The notes: generated from the sequence alone by a model not told the origin. A DNA stretch of 64,000 bases from Shewanella psychrophila (GCF_002005305.1 NZ_CP014782.1:3224001-3288000); one strand, 5' to 3'; shown: positions 8,385-16,772, counted from the first letter of the stretch. Made by a program: numbers and translations.

Positions 8385-8804
8385 ATGGAATTAACTAATC
8401 CTCACCCACCTCAAGATAATGAATTTGAAGCCCTGAAAACTGGTTTGACGGAGTTTAACGAATCGCATACTGGTAATGTGTTTAGAGAAAAAATATCTTC
8501 ATTCGTAAAAGATGAATCGGGTGCTATTGTTGGCGGTATCCTAGGTGAAATAAACTGGAACTGGATGCATATTCAGGGGCTTTGGATTGATGAAAGTATT
8601 CGCAAAGATGGATGGGGAACAAAGCTATTATCTTGCATGGAGGAATATGCTTTATCTCAAAACACTCCAAGTATTCGCTTAGAAACAACTACGTTCCAAG
8701 CACTAGATTTTTACATCAAAGCTGGTTACTCAGTTTTTGGCGAATTACCTGATATGCCTAAAGGTCACACTAGTTATTTTTTACAGAAGCAACTGGGCAT
8801 ATAA
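8385..8804 (+). CDS. GNAT-family N-acetyltransferase (gene cassette 1)
   Basis: A 139-residue GNAT acetyltransferase from ATG 8385, with AACGGAG 14 bases upstream. The longer frame from 8289 runs through palindromic DNA and is disfavoured. The acetyl-CoA-binding motif A is visible as LWIDESIRKDGWGTKLLSCMEEYA, and motif B as LETTTFQALDFYIKAGYSVFGEL. The substrate is unknown; the C-terminal GHTSYFLQKQL resembles cassette-borne GNATs that act on small molecules. Its stop codon abuts an attC site, as expected for an integron cassette. There is no promoter of its own in evidence. Confidence 0.85.
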   Translation: MELTNPHPPQDNEFEALKTGLTEFNESHTGNVFREKISSFVKDESGAIVGGILGEINWNWMHIQGLWIDESIRKDGWGTKLLSCMEEYALSQNTPSIRLETTTFQALDFYIKAGYSVFGELPDMPKGHTSYFLQKQLGI

Positions 8805-8897
8805 CAAGCCAATTAATCAGGACAAATAACAGTTGGTTTTTGCTCCTGCGTCGCTTATTTTAACCAACTGTAATTTGCCCATTATTGGGGCGTTAGT
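8801..8897 (+). repeat. attC recombination site of the GNAT cassette
   Basis: Starts ATAACAAGCC and ends GGGGCGTTAG. The outer arms pair imperfectly (AACAAGCCAATTAAT against ATTATTGGGGCGTTA), and an inner perfect 10-bp stem ACAGTTGGTT / AACCAACTGT lies at 8829-8838 and 8862-8871. Size (~97 bp), position directly after the ORF and the GTTAG terminus identify an integron attC. The integrase cut would fall at the G/TTAG near 8892. Confidence 0.8.
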
Positions 8898-9253
8898 TGG
8901 TTTTTAAAATCGTGGTTGTTAATTCTTTCTACGTAGTTTTTCTGGCTAAGGTTTGAGTTTGGCAGCCTTCAAAGTTGTTGCCTTGTAGCTTGTAATTCGG
9001 TCGTTCCGCCTAAATATGCTGTCGCTAATAGTCGTCTGGTGCAAAGTTTAACTCGTAAGTTAATCAGAACTCTCGGCTACATTAGCTCCGCTTATTTTAT
9101 AATGGCGCCATTCTGTTTTCTAGTTTTCAAACCCTTATCACGTGTGTGTTGTTTAGTTGAATTGAGTCCAAGTTTTTCAATAGGTTACTAGATAGTCTTT
9201 CTTATTTTAGTTATCGTGTTTCATTAGGTAATTATTACCGCCAAACACAACTA
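8898..9253. other. ORF-less cassette body between attC 1 and the intron
   Basis: About 355 bp between the first attC and the group II intron. No ORF longer than ~60 codons on either strand could be supported, so this is a non-coding or very small-ORF cassette. Such ORF-less cassettes occur in chromosomal arrays. Its own attC is the one interrupted by the intron (CAACTA at 9248-9253 resumes with ACAAGCAAAG at 11203). Confidence 0.55.
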
Positions 9254-11202
9254 ATCGGGTAGCCGGAGGTGTCTAGCCTCCAGCCCCCACACCACCCTGC
9301 ATGCGGCTCCGCACAGGGCGGTTCATTTAGAACGCCTAACCTAAACTCTCTGGTTAGGATAATGAAATGCGATCCATCCTTCTCTCAGTGAATATAGTCC
9401 TGCTCTCTTAAGATAATCATTACTCAATGCTTGCTGTATCCCTGGTGTTTTCGAACTTCGCCATGGGCCTTTACTTGTGATCCCACATGCAACAGCAGCT
9501 TGGATCCTGACGCCACGTTTAAGTAAGTTTTGCACCTTAGTTCGTGGTTTTCGCCACTGGCGCCAGTAGCACATACGTACGCGACGGCGGATCCAATGGT
9601 CTAAGTCGACACACCCTTGGTAAGCGTTAGCGATGCCAAAGTAGTTGATCCAGCCTTGCATGTATTGCCGCACTTTAAACAGCTGATAACCCATACTCAC
9701 GCCCCAATTTCGGTTCGTCAGTCGTCTCATCTTTTGTTTGAAAATATGCAGCGTTTTAGCGTGCCACTGGATCTTCCCTCGGTTAAATGTAAACCCTAGG
9801 AACTTGCTTTGACCTACCTTAACCACTTGGCTTTTCTGTTCATTAACAACCAGTTTTAGCTTAGTGGCAAGGTAGCGAGTAATGCTCTTTAGTACCCGTT
9901 CATCCGCTCGAATGGATTTAACCAAGATGATAAAATCGTCCGCATAGCGGGCGAATTGATGCCCTCGGCTTTCCAGCTCTTTATCCAGACTATCCAACAT
10001 TATGTTAGATAGTAATGGCGAGAGTGGACCGCCTTGAGGTACCCCTTCAAAGCTTGCCTCAAATTGGTCGTTGACCATCACACCTGCACGAAGGTATTTA
10101 CCAATAAGCGCCAGCAGACGCTTATCCTGAACCTTGTTCTTTAGCTGAGTCATCAAGAGATCATGATTAACTCGATCAAAGAACTTAGACAGATCAACAT
10201 CGACGGAAAATTTGCGTTTCAGCTTGATGATATCCCTGACTTGCAGTACCGCTTGTTTGGCATTTCTGTTCGGCCTAAAGCCAAAACTATTAGCCGAGAA
10301 AAATGGATCAAACAGTGGCGTGAGTATTTGTGCAATCGCTTGCTGTATGACACGGTCAATGACATTTGGGATCCCCAATTTGCGTTTACCGCCATCGGGT
10401 TTGTCGATCTCTACGCGCCTGACCGCTGAGGGTTGAAACTCACCTAGTTCTAATTGAGTTTTACATCGTTGCCAGCCGCCTTGTTGCATCCAGAGCGGGA
10501 AAGCTTCGATGGTCATACCATCGATGCCAGCCGCGCCCTTATTGGCTCTAACTTGCCGCCAAGCTCGGTGGAGGTTCTCTGGTTCGAGTAATTGATGAAA
10601 TAGATCGCTGTCGAAGGACGGTTGCATCTCAATACGCTGCTGATAGTAATCGTCTGACGACGTAGTGGGTATCGACAAGTTTGACAAGACTCCTCCTTCT
10701 TCTAAATGTTCAGGCCTTCACCATATCCCAACCATTACGATGGGCGTTGGGCTACTATGCCGTCTGCTGACTTCTGTTTAATCACATACCGAGTTCCCCC
10801 GTCATGCGCTATCGGTTTTCATCTGGTTCGCTCTTTTCAGTCGATGACACTGAAAAGCCAAGGCACTTGTAGACCAGAGCCTGACTGGTTAATGACCGAT
10901 CGCGTGTTAAGCAGATCTCCCCAGATAAGAACATGAACTTTCTTTGCACTGCTGCATCATTTACGGTGGCCATTAGATCACGTGGTTTCGTCGTCTTGTG
11001 CCAACTCACCTCTAGCCTACGCCTCATATGATGTTCTTGTTCATCAGCTCGCAAATTTGCTAGCGGCTTCCTTCAGACCAAGCCTCGCGGCTAAGCCCTT
11101 GCCATTCGCTAGTAGTTAACGTTTAATAACAGCACGTTATTTAACGGTGACCTTCCTACAGAGGACTTTCACCTCATTAGTTCATGCCCATGCTGGGCGT
11201 AC
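9254..11202 (-). mobile_element. Group IIC-attC intron (complete, 1949 bp)
   Basis: On the minus strand the element begins near 11202 with GTACGCCCAGCATGGGCAT, very close to the conserved 5' end of group IIC introns. It ends at 9254 with CTACCCGAT. Just before the 3' end is a domain-V-like hairpin (CCGCCCTG...GGAGCCGC...CAGGGTGG) near 9295-9330. Removing it restores CTTGT|TAGTTG on the minus strand, that is CTAACAAG on the plus strand, an intact attC 1R site. Orientation opposite to the cassettes and insertion in the attC bottom strand are the hallmarks of the IIC-attC subgroup. The 5' boundary could be shifted by 2 bases (GTGTACG). Confidence 0.88.
9341..10687 (-). CDS. ltrA: Group II intron reverse transcriptase/maturase
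   Basis: A 448-residue intron-encoded protein with the RT blocks in order: GIDGMT (RT1), VIDRVIQQAIAQIL (RT2), SFGFRPNRN (RT2a), VDVDLSKFFDRVNHDLL (RT3), GVPQGGPLSPLLSNIMLD (RT4) and the catalytic FARYADDF (RT5). The C-terminal maturase domain X has GYQLFKVRQYMQGWINYFGIA. No endonuclease domain follows, as usual for class IIC. The start is TTG at 10687, with GGAGGAG directly upstream. No frameshift or missing motif is seen, so the element is probably active or recently active. Confidence 0.95.
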   Translation of the reverse strand: MSNLSIPTTSSDDYYQQRIEMQPSFDSDLFHQLLEPENLHRAWRQVRANKGAAGIDGMTIEAFPLWMQQGGWQRCKTQLELGEFQPSAVRRVEIDKPDGGKRKLGIPNVIDRVIQQAIAQILTPLFDPFFSANSFGFRPNRNAKQAVLQVRDIIKLKRKFSVDVDLSKFFDRVNHDLLMTQLKNKVQDKRLLALIGKYLRAGVMVNDQFEASFEGVPQGGPLSPLLSNIMLDSLDKELESRGHQFARYADDFIILVKSIRADERVLKSITRYLATKLKLVVNEQKSQVVKVGQSKFLGFTFNRGKIQWHAKTLHIFKQKMRRLTNRNWGVSMGYQLFKVRQYMQGWINYFGIANAYQGCVDLDHWIRRRVRMCYWRQWRKPRTKVQNLLKRGVRIQAAVACGITSKGPWRSSKTPGIQQALSNDYLKRAGLYSLREGWIAFHYPNQRV

Positions 11203-11281
11203 ACAAGCAAAGTCACAACCGCCCGCAAAAAGAGCGGGCTGGACGCTCACTGCGTTCGCGCCTGTGCTTTGGGCGTTAGGT
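11203..11281 (+). repeat. attC site 2, right part (interrupted by the intron)
   Basis: Runs from ACAAGCAAAG to CTTTGGGCGTTAGG, whose ends pair (CAAAG/CTTTG). The first bases of the site (CAACTA) lie at 9248-9253, on the other side of the intron. An inner GCCCGC/GCGGGC hairpin (11221-11239) is the kind of stem-loop that group IIC introns recognise just upstream of their insertion point. GTTAGGT at 11275 matches the GTTRRRY core exactly. Confidence 0.85.
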
Positions 11282-11286
11282 TTACT

Positions 11287-11688
11287 ATGACTATCAAACA
11301 CTACCTTTATTCATTATGGCTGGTTCCTATTTGCCTGATGTTTGCCTTATTGCCGCAGACGGAGTTGGAGGAGGTTGCTGTAGTTTTCAATGTTGAATTA
11401 ATGAAACCAATTAAGGCGGTCATAGTTGGCTTCGTAATAGGGATGGTATTTCGGCTGCATAAAGTTTCCGACTATATTGGAACAATGCCCTTAGGAGGTT
11501 TGGTTACAGGCTTTGCACTTGGGGTTGTCGGGGCTGGTTTAGCTATTGGAGGCTTCGTTTGTGGTGTGATTATCCTGTTGCTACATGGCTCTGTAAACCT
11601 CTTAGGAGTGCCCCTTCATCTTTTAAGCCTTGGCTTGTCTGCGTATCTAATTTACCAAGTGTCGCATTGGCGAAAAGTTGAAACCTAA
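11287..11688 (+). CDS. Small membrane protein (gene cassette 3)
   Basis: A 133-residue protein from ATG 11287, 12 bp inside the cassette; a TTG at 11269 would lie in the attC and is disfavoured. It has about four hydrophobic segments (LYSLWLVPICLMFALL, AVIVGFVIGMVF, a long glycine-rich pair GLVTGFALGVVGAGLAIGGF/VCGVIILLLHG, and HLLSLGLSAYLIYQV). I do not recognise a family. Its stop codon is shared with the start of the next attC, typical of cassette compactness. Membrane proteins of unknown function are frequent cassette cargo. Confidence 0.7.
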   Translation: MTIKHYLYSLWLVPICLMFALLPQTELEEVAVVFNVELMKPIKAVIVGFVIGMVFRLHKVSDYIGTMPLGGLVTGFALGVVGAGLAIGGFVCGVIILLLHGSVNLLGVPLHLLSLGLSAYLIYQVSHWRKVET

Positions 11689-11782
11689 CAAGCCTCTGAA
11701 TTAAGATTCACCAAGGCTGTCATGCCATTTGCTGAGCAAATCGCCCGCCAGCACATGGCTCACTTATTAGAGGGGCGTTAGC
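11685..11782 (+). repeat. attC site 3
   Basis: Begins CCTAACAAGCCTCTGAAT and ends ATTAGAGGGGCGTTAG. The arms pair (TAACAAGCCTCT with AGAGGGGCGTTA), and AATTAAG near 11699 faces CTTATT near 11763. It separates the membrane-protein cassette from the HD-domain cassette. This is the clearest attC of the array. Confidence 0.88.
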
Positions 11783-11812
11783 AGCCTATCAGATTCGGAG
11801 AAATAATCACAA

Positions 11813-12439
11813 GTGATAGAAAAGTATGAAAATGAGGTTTTGGCATTTATTCAAGCTGAAATGACTCAAGACCAAGCTCATGATATTAATCATGTATTAC
11901 GAGTTGTTAAAACAGCAAAGAGCTTGTGCAGTAGCGAAACTGCTATGCTTGAAATAGTTTTGCCAGCTGCATATCTTCATGATTGTTTTTTCTTTCCCAA
12001 AAATCACCCTGATAGGTCGACAAGCTCAATGGTCGCTGCCGATAAAGCTATCAATTTCCTAACATCTATTGGCTATCCAAGTGAATACTTAGAAGGAATT
12101 CATCATGCAATTGTTGCTCATAGCTTTAGTGCAGATATTAAGCCTGAGACAATAGAAGCCCAAATAGTTCAGGATGCTGATAGGTTAGATGCAATAGGAG
12201 CAATCGGCATCGCAAGGTGCTTGCAAGTTGGTACTACGCTAGGGGTAAAGCTTTATAGCAATGACGATCCCTTTTGTAGTCAACGGTCACCTGATGACCG
12301 TAAATTTTCAATTGACCATTTTTACGTAAAATTACTAAGGTTAGCCGATGCTATGAATACTGTATCAGCTCAAACTGAAGCACAAAATCGAATTAATTTT
12401 ATGAAAAAATATTTACGACAGCTAGAAACCGAGGTGTAA
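11813..12439 (+). CDS. HD-domain phosphohydrolase (gene cassette 4)
   Basis: A 208-residue HD-superfamily protein with the metal-binding pattern H (HDINHVLRVV near residue 26), HD (YLHDCFFF near 55), GIHHAIVAHS near 95, and the late aspartate in VQDADRLDAIGAIGIAR near 122. This arrangement is that of the YedJ/PF01966 group of nucleotide phosphohydrolases. The start is GTG at 11813, giving VIEKYENEV. Starting 31 bp after attC 3 fits a cassette. Comparable HD genes are found in Vibrio superintegrons. The natural substrate is unknown. Confidence 0.85.
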   Translation: MIEKYENEVLAFIQAEMTQDQAHDINHVLRVVKTAKSLCSSETAMLEIVLPAAYLHDCFFFPKNHPDRSTSSMVAADKAINFLTSIGYPSEYLEGIHHAIVAHSFSADIKPETIEAQIVQDADRLDAIGAIGIARCLQVGTTLGVKLYSNDDPFCSQRSPDDRKFSIDHFYVKLLRLADAMNTVSAQTEAQNRINFMKKYLRQLETEV

Positions 12440-12444
12440 ATACA

Positions 12445-12499
12445 GCTAACAAATAAGGATAGGCCGCGCGAAGCCGCGTCCTTATCCCAAGTGTTGAAC
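12445..12499 (+). repeat. Short attC-like site after the HD cassette
   Basis: GCTAACAAATAAGGAT starts 5 bp after the HD gene stop. TCCTTATCC (12478-12486) pairs with its inner part, enclosing a GC-rich hairpin. GTTGAAC (12493-12499) matches the GTTRRRY core exactly. At ~55-60 bp it would be at the short end of attC sizes, and the outer core sites pair poorly, so this could be a degenerate last site of the array. Confidence 0.45.
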
Positions 12500-12705
12500 A
12501 AGTCCGAGTGATACCTTTATATAGTAAATAGCTGCGTGAGAACTTATGCTTTTTTGGGTGTGTGTTGAGCAGGTACGCTTTTTGTCAGCCATAGCGATCC
12601 ATTAGCATATCCATCTAATAAATTGCTTCGTAATATCAATACCTTAATACCTATTGGTGTTTGACTTGCTCTGTACCTTAAGCCTTAACTTTATCTGTCT
12701 TCCAC
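12500..12705. other. Intergenic region right of the cassette array
   Basis: No gene. It probably includes the terminal sequence beyond the IS91-family transposase remnant that ends at 12706. No clear IS end was identified. Confidence 0.35.
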
Positions 12706-13021
12706 TTAAACAGTGGCGTTAGGTTCCCTTGTTTTCTGCATGATAAAGCTTGTCGGTCGTGCATGCTTATTCCCATGTACTCCCATAAATTTCATCGGCT
12801 GTTTGCAGCAGGGGCAAGGTCGTATGGCTTTGGTTTTGGTGGCTTTTTCGAGCGGCTCAAATACCGTTCCTGCAACAGCCAGCATCAAGCGTATGCGTTG
12901 CCGCAGCTTGGCAGCACTTCCTCTGAGTAACCCGTAGTCTCGAACTCGCCGCAACCCCCTTGGCAACACATGTTGTAATACCAAGTACAGAAACTTAGCC
13001 GCTGGTAAGAAGAAGACGTAG
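12706..13021 (-). pseudogene. IS91-family transposase, C-terminal fragment
   Basis: The minus-strand frame is open from about 13021 and reads AAKFLYLVLQHVLPRGLRRV, RDYGLLRGSAAK, RIRLMLAV and PCPCCKQPMKFMG before the natural stop at 12706. The L-P-K/R-G-x-x-R-V-R-D-Y-G-x-L-x-G motif and the C-P-C-C pair are the C-terminus of IS91/IS801-type (Y2/Y1 HUH) transposases. Only ~105 of about 400 residues remain, and the next gene directly adjoins the break. This is a decayed insertion, not a functional gene. Confidence 0.8.
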
Positions 13022-13041
13022 TTTTGTTCAGGATAACGATT

Positions 13042-14070
13042 ATGACTTCAGCTCGAAGAATCCTTATCGATGCAGAATCGACTCCGTTTTACCACATAAT
13101 AAATCGTTGTGTTAGAAGGGCTTTTTTGTGCGGAGAGGATAAACTCACAGGTAAAAGCTACGAGCATAGACCCGGCTGGATTGTCGATAAAGTTAAGGCT
13201 CTATCTGCTATTTTTTGTATTGATGTTTGTGCCTATGCGGTGATGAATAATCACTATCATTTAGTCCTTAAAATCGATACCGACAAAGCCAAGTCATTGA
13301 GTAACCGTGAGGTTATTAGTCGATGGTGTAAGGTGACAAAAGGGCATGATGTAGCGACTAAATTTATGAATGGAGAGACCTTAATCGAGGGGGAGCGTTT
13401 ACTACTTGATGGGTTATTGGCTGAGTGGCACGAACGTCTATCCAGCATATCTTGGTTTATGAGGTGCCTCAATGAAGAGATAGCGCGTAGAGCCAATCGT
13501 GAGGATGGATGTAAAGGGGCTTTCTGGGAGGGGCGCTTTAAGTCACAAGCTCTACTTGATGAACAAGCACTATTAGCCTGCATGATGTATGTTGATTTAA
13601 ACCCTATTAGAGCAGGGATTGCTAACACACTTCAAGCTTCTGATTATACGTCTATTCAGGAGCGCATTAACGAGCTAAATACACCTGATAAAGACACTAA
13701 ACCAAATGATGAATCAGAACTAACCTCGAGTGAGCGACTCAAACCCCTTGCCCAATTTGATGGTGCAGCTCATTTAGCGACTCAATCAGGCGTCCCATTT
13801 CATTTTTGTGATTATTTACAACTTATCGATTGGACTGGCAGAGCCATTAGGCCAGACAAAAAAGGTTTCATCGACTCAAGTCGTCCTAAATTACTTGATG
13901 AACTTGGTATCTCATCCGATGCCTGGATAACCTCAGCAAAAGAGTTTCGCCGCCAATACAGTGGTATTAGTGGTCGTTGGGATACTATGTGTGCCTTCAA
14001 AAAACAGCATCACTGTGGTCAATGGAGCAAAGGTAAGACCAGTAGCGATGCACTTCACCCCTCGCCTTAG
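13042..14070 (+). CDS. Y1/RayT-like REP-associated tyrosine transposase
   Basis: A 342-residue protein with the HUH-endonuclease fold of IS200-like (Y1_Tnp) proteins. The N-terminal strand FYHIINRCVRRAFLCG leads to the metal-binding HUH in MNNHYHLVLKI near residue 75. The catalytic tyrosine is probably in MMYVDLNPIRAG near residue 190, after FWEGRFKSQALL. A longer C-terminal domain follows, as in the larger Shewanella members. ATG 13042 is used because AGGA lies 9 bases upstream. Such proteins mobilise palindromic REP sequences; palindromic repeats are present on both sides (7751-7839 and 14234-14340), but a link to this enzyme is inference. Confidence 0.8.
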   Translation: MTSARRILIDAESTPFYHIINRCVRRAFLCGEDKLTGKSYEHRPGWIVDKVKALSAIFCIDVCAYAVMNNHYHLVLKIDTDKAKSLSNREVISRWCKVTKGHDVATKFMNGETLIEGERLLLDGLLAEWHERLSSISWFMRCLNEEIARRANREDGCKGAFWEGRFKSQALLDEQALLACMMYVDLNPIRAGIANTLQASDYTSIQERINELNTPDKDTKPNDESELTSSERLKPLAQFDGAAHLATQSGVPFHFCDYLQLIDWTGRAIRPDKKGFIDSSRPKLLDELGISSDAWITSAKEFRRQYSGISGRWDTMCAFKKQHHCGQWSKGKTSSDALHPSP

Positions 14071-14233
14071 TCGTATATAAATCATCGACAAAGGCTTGGA
14101 GATAATTAGGGGGTTCAAATAAACCAAGATACTTTTCTAATCAATGTCATTTTAATTAGACTCGATGCTCTAGCACGTTTATGTCAAAAGTGAGTTATGA
14201 CCAAAAAACTCTAGTTCGAAGAGATAAATAATC

Positions 14234-14340
14234 AGGTGTGAACGTGGCTGCGAGCTTCGGCACCATGGACTAAAATGTTCCATATATTTTAGTCCATGGT
14301 GGTCAGATGTTGTCGCAGAGGCTATAGGGACCCATTCCTT
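14234..14340. repeat. Palindromic repeat, copy A
   Basis: Contains a perfect 16-bp stem (CACCATGGACTAAAAT at 14261-14276 and its complement at 14286-14301) with a 9-nt loop. It is flanked by AGGTGTGAACGTGGCTGCGAGCTTCGG on the left (read as two blocks) and a TCAGATGTTGTCGCAGAG segment on the right. The left flank recurs at 15044. A 112-codon ORF across this region on the minus strand is not credible. The 14071-14233 stretch before it is AT-rich and shows nothing further. Confidence 0.65.
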
Positions 14341-14528
14341 TAATAGATAGCGCGCCGCGTCACAGAACCTTCTCAAAGTAATAGTACGCATCCCTCGCCG
14401 GGCAAACGTTTGATAACAATATTGTATTGGTGACCAGAATACTGCCAAATACCAAGCATGACCAATGATTCCCAAAACATCTATTTGAAACTTGCTAGCC
14501 GGCAAGTATCGCACCATGCTGGTATTAA

Positions 14529-14810
14529 TTATCCTTGTCGCCGTCGCAGACTTATTGAGTTGAGCTCACTCTGACTTAAGTAGCCGTCAGAGTCCCTATC
14601 TAGCTGGCTAAATCGTTGTTCAGGAGATCGTGAGTAGAATACTAAATCTAAAAACTCTTGCTTAGATATATTTCCATCACCATCTATATCTAGTTTTTCA
14701 AAATCAAATGTATGCAGTGACCCTCCACCTTTAGAGTTCTCGTTATTAGCACAGCCACTGGCTAGCAGCATGCATAAAGTTAACGCCGTAACTTGATGAA
14801 AATGTGTCAT
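14529..14810 (-). CDS. EF-hand calcium-binding lipoprotein
   Basis: A 93-residue protein with a lipoprotein signal (LLASGC lipobox, Cys at about residue 20) and two EF-hand loops: DIDGDGNISKQEF near residue 42 and DRDSDGYLSQSEL near residue 71. Both loops have the D-x-D-x-D-G spacing and a terminal acidic residue, so calcium binding is likely. It would sit in the outer or inner membrane facing the periplasm. Small EF-hand lipoproteins are common in Shewanella but their role is not known. It has no obvious operon partner. Confidence 0.8.
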   Translation of the reverse strand: MTHFHQVTALTLCMLLASGCANNENSKGGGSLHTFDFEKLDIDGDGNISKQEFLDLVFYSRSPEQRFSQLDRDSDGYLSQSELNSISLRRRQG

Positions 14811-15043
14811 TGTTGCTTCTATTTGATATGAGTAGTTTTAGGTCACGAAATATTAACCGTTTCCATGTAAATAAGAGCAAAGCCTGAGTAATGTTAAGTA
14901 AACTTTTCAAGTGAAGTGAAGTCTAGCGCACCAATTTTTGCCAGCTGATTAGAAACAACTTCCCTTGTTCAACATAGCAGCGCATTGCCCGTAAGAATCG
15001 AATAGTAAGATTCAAATCAGAGATAACTTTCTCGAAACCATAA

Positions 15044-15250
15044 CAGGTGTGAACACGGCTGTGACCTTCGACATCAGGGCGAGGTTTCACAGGGTGAAAC
15101 TATCCGAGCGAGAGATAGGGATATCGAACTGGCTCTTAAACATGGAGGTTGTTTGATGTCGTAGAGTCCACAGGGCCAATTTTATTCCATACAAAATTTG
15201 GTATTTCCTCCCTCCGTGGAGGTCAGATGTACTTGCGGCGCGTCACAGAA
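15044..15250. repeat. Palindromic repeat, copy B
   Basis: Shares its first ~25 bases with copy A (AGGTGTGAACACGGCTGTGA, then CTTCGACAT). The interior differs: a TTCACAGGGTGAA hairpin, ATCGAACT, then GTTTGATGTCGTAGAG, which mirrors the left end. A short plus-strand ORF here (15149-15331) is not supported. The surrounding 14811-15430 otherwise holds no gene. Confidence 0.55.
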
Positions 15251-15430
15251 GTGTTCGCACTTAAGGTCGATTTTAGGCATCCATGCCTTCGCGACATTTG
15301 TATATCCATATACAACACCCACGACAGGTGATAGATATCAACGAAGTTAGGCTTACCTAAAACTAACCAAACACCAGCTAAGCCCAATGAACCCACACTA
15401 GATATTTCAGAAGTTTGTTATCTGACAAAT

Positions 15431-15461
15431 AAAAAACGGGCACAAAAGTGCCCGTTTAAAT
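15431..15461. terminator. Intrinsic terminator hit by the IS256-family insertion
   Basis: Perfect 10-bp stem AAACGGGCAC / GTGCCCGTTT (15434-15443, 15448-15457) with an AAAA loop. Before the insertion, this hairpin lay about 90 bp downstream of the S46 peptidase gene. The insertion duplicated GTTTAAAT, part of its right arm and the tail. Confidence 0.85.
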
Positions 15462-16772
15462 GACCCTGTAGCAGATTCTGTGTAACTACCTAAATTATAT
15501 ATAGTCTGCTATTCGATCTTCAAATTCAATAATAAAACGATTGAGTGCTGGTTTCCAGTTTCTTATCGGCATGGTCCACTTCTTCGAAGCTTGCATAATC
15601 GCCAAGTAAACGACTTTCTTCGCTGAGTCATCATTTGGGAAGAGCTTACGATTCTTGATTGCTTTCCTAATCACACTGTTTAATGACTCGATAGCATTAG
15701 TTGTATAGATGGCTTTCCGGATGTCTTGAGGGTAATTAAATAGCGTATTAAGATTAGTCCAGTGCCTGTGCCAGGATGCTGAGATACTAGGATATTTAGC
15801 GTCCCATTGCTCGCCAAAACGTTCCAAATTAAGCAACGCTTCCTCTTCGGTCACTGACTGGTAAATCCTCTTTAAATCAGCTGTCACCGCCTTGTAATCT
15901 TTGTACGGCACAAACTTCATCGAGTTTCGAACCATATGGACGATGCAGAGCTGGATTTGAGTGTTTGGGAACACGGTATTTATGGCATCAGGAAAACCTT
16001 TTAGACCGTCAATGCAGGCGATGAGGATATCTTTGAGTCCACGATTTTGAAGCTCTGTCAGTACATTTAACCAAAACTTAGCGCCCTCGTTCTCTGCTAT
16101 CCACATGCCAAGTAACTCTTTATGGCCTTCGAGGTTAACGCCAAGCGCGAGGAAAATAGCTTTGTTGATGACCTTACTGTTCTCCCTGATTTTAACCACA
16201 ATACAGTCAAGGTAAACGATAGGATACACGGGTTCTAGCGGACGAGATTGCCATTCGACGACACGCTCAAGGACTGAGTTAGTGACGCGAGAAATTAGCG
16301 TTGGTGATATCTCTGCGCCATACATCTCATCAAAGGTATCGACAATATCTCGTGTCGTCATTCCTTTCGCATAAAGATGTAAAATTTTGTCATCCATCGA
16401 GGTGAAGCGGCTTTGGTTCTTTTTAACAATCTCAGGCTCAAAGCTACCATTTCGGTCACGGGGAGTGTCTAACTCGAAGCATCCATCTTCGGTCTTTATT
16501 TGTTTGTGGGAGTAGCCATTGCGGTTATTACCAGCCGCGACCTTCTCGTTTTTTTGATAGCCTAAGTGATAATCGAGTTCAGCATTTAATGCGGCCTCAA
16601 CAGTGACTTTGGTTAACATAGCCCTGAAGTCATTTAAATCGGCTTCGGTTTTAATGCCTTTAGCGGCTTGTTTAGCGAATGCTTCTAGTTCTTTTTTATT
16701 CATACTCTACCTTCCATTGACCCACATAGGGTACTGATTGAAAGGTAGTTACACAAAATTATTTACAGGCTC
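15462..16772 (-). mobile_element. IS256-family insertion sequence, complete (1311 bp)
   Basis: Ends are GACCCTGTAGC...TGTGTAACTACC on the left and, reading inward from the right, GAGCCTGTAAA...TGTGTAACTACC: about 29-bp imperfect inverted repeats. The element is flanked by an 8-bp direct repeat GTTTAAAT (15454-15461 and 16773-16780). That is the 8-9 bp duplication typical of this family. One intact transposase gene fills it. Confidence 0.93.
15495..16703 (-). CDS. IS256-family (mutator type) transposase
   Basis: A 402-residue transposase of the Mutator/IS256 DDE superfamily. Visible signature parts are PIVYLDCIVVKI (first D), ILIACIDGLKGFPDAI (second D), QLCIVHMVRNSMKFV and the late glutamate in TTNAIESLNSVIRKA. 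The N-terminal ELDYHLGY and GYSHKQIKTEDG segments are family-typical. No frameshift or internal stop is seen. The element looks intact and recent, given its exact target duplication. Confidence 0.95.
   Translation of the reverse strand: MNKKELEAFAKQAAKGIKTEADLNDFRAMLTKVTVEAALNAELDYHLGYQKNEKVAAGNNRNGYSHKQIKTEDGCFELDTPRDRNGSFEPEIVKKNQSRFTSMDDKILHLYAKGMTTRDIVDTFDEMYGAEISPTLISRVTNSVLERVVEWQSRPLEPVYPIVYLDCIVVKIRENSKVINKAIFLALGVNLEGHKELLGMWIAENEGAKFWLNVLTELQNRGLKDILIACIDGLKGFPDAINTVFPNTQIQLCIVHMVRNSMKFVPYKDYKAVTADLKRIYQSVTEEEALLNLERFGEQWDAKYPSISASWHRHWTNLNTLFNYPQDIRKAIYTTNAIESLNSVIRKAIKNRKLFPNDDSAKKVVYLAIMQASKKWTMPIRNWKPALNRFIIEFEDRIADYI

Noticed and set aside
9617..10436. Plus-strand ORFs inside the intron
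   Set aside because: They are shadows of the reverse transcriptase gene on the minus strand.
14179..14517. 112-codon minus-strand ORF
   Set aside because: It spans the 16-bp-stem palindrome and has no credible start site or domain.
15149..15331. 60-codon plus-strand ORF
   Set aside because: Inside repeat copy B; no ribosome binding site and no recognisable content.
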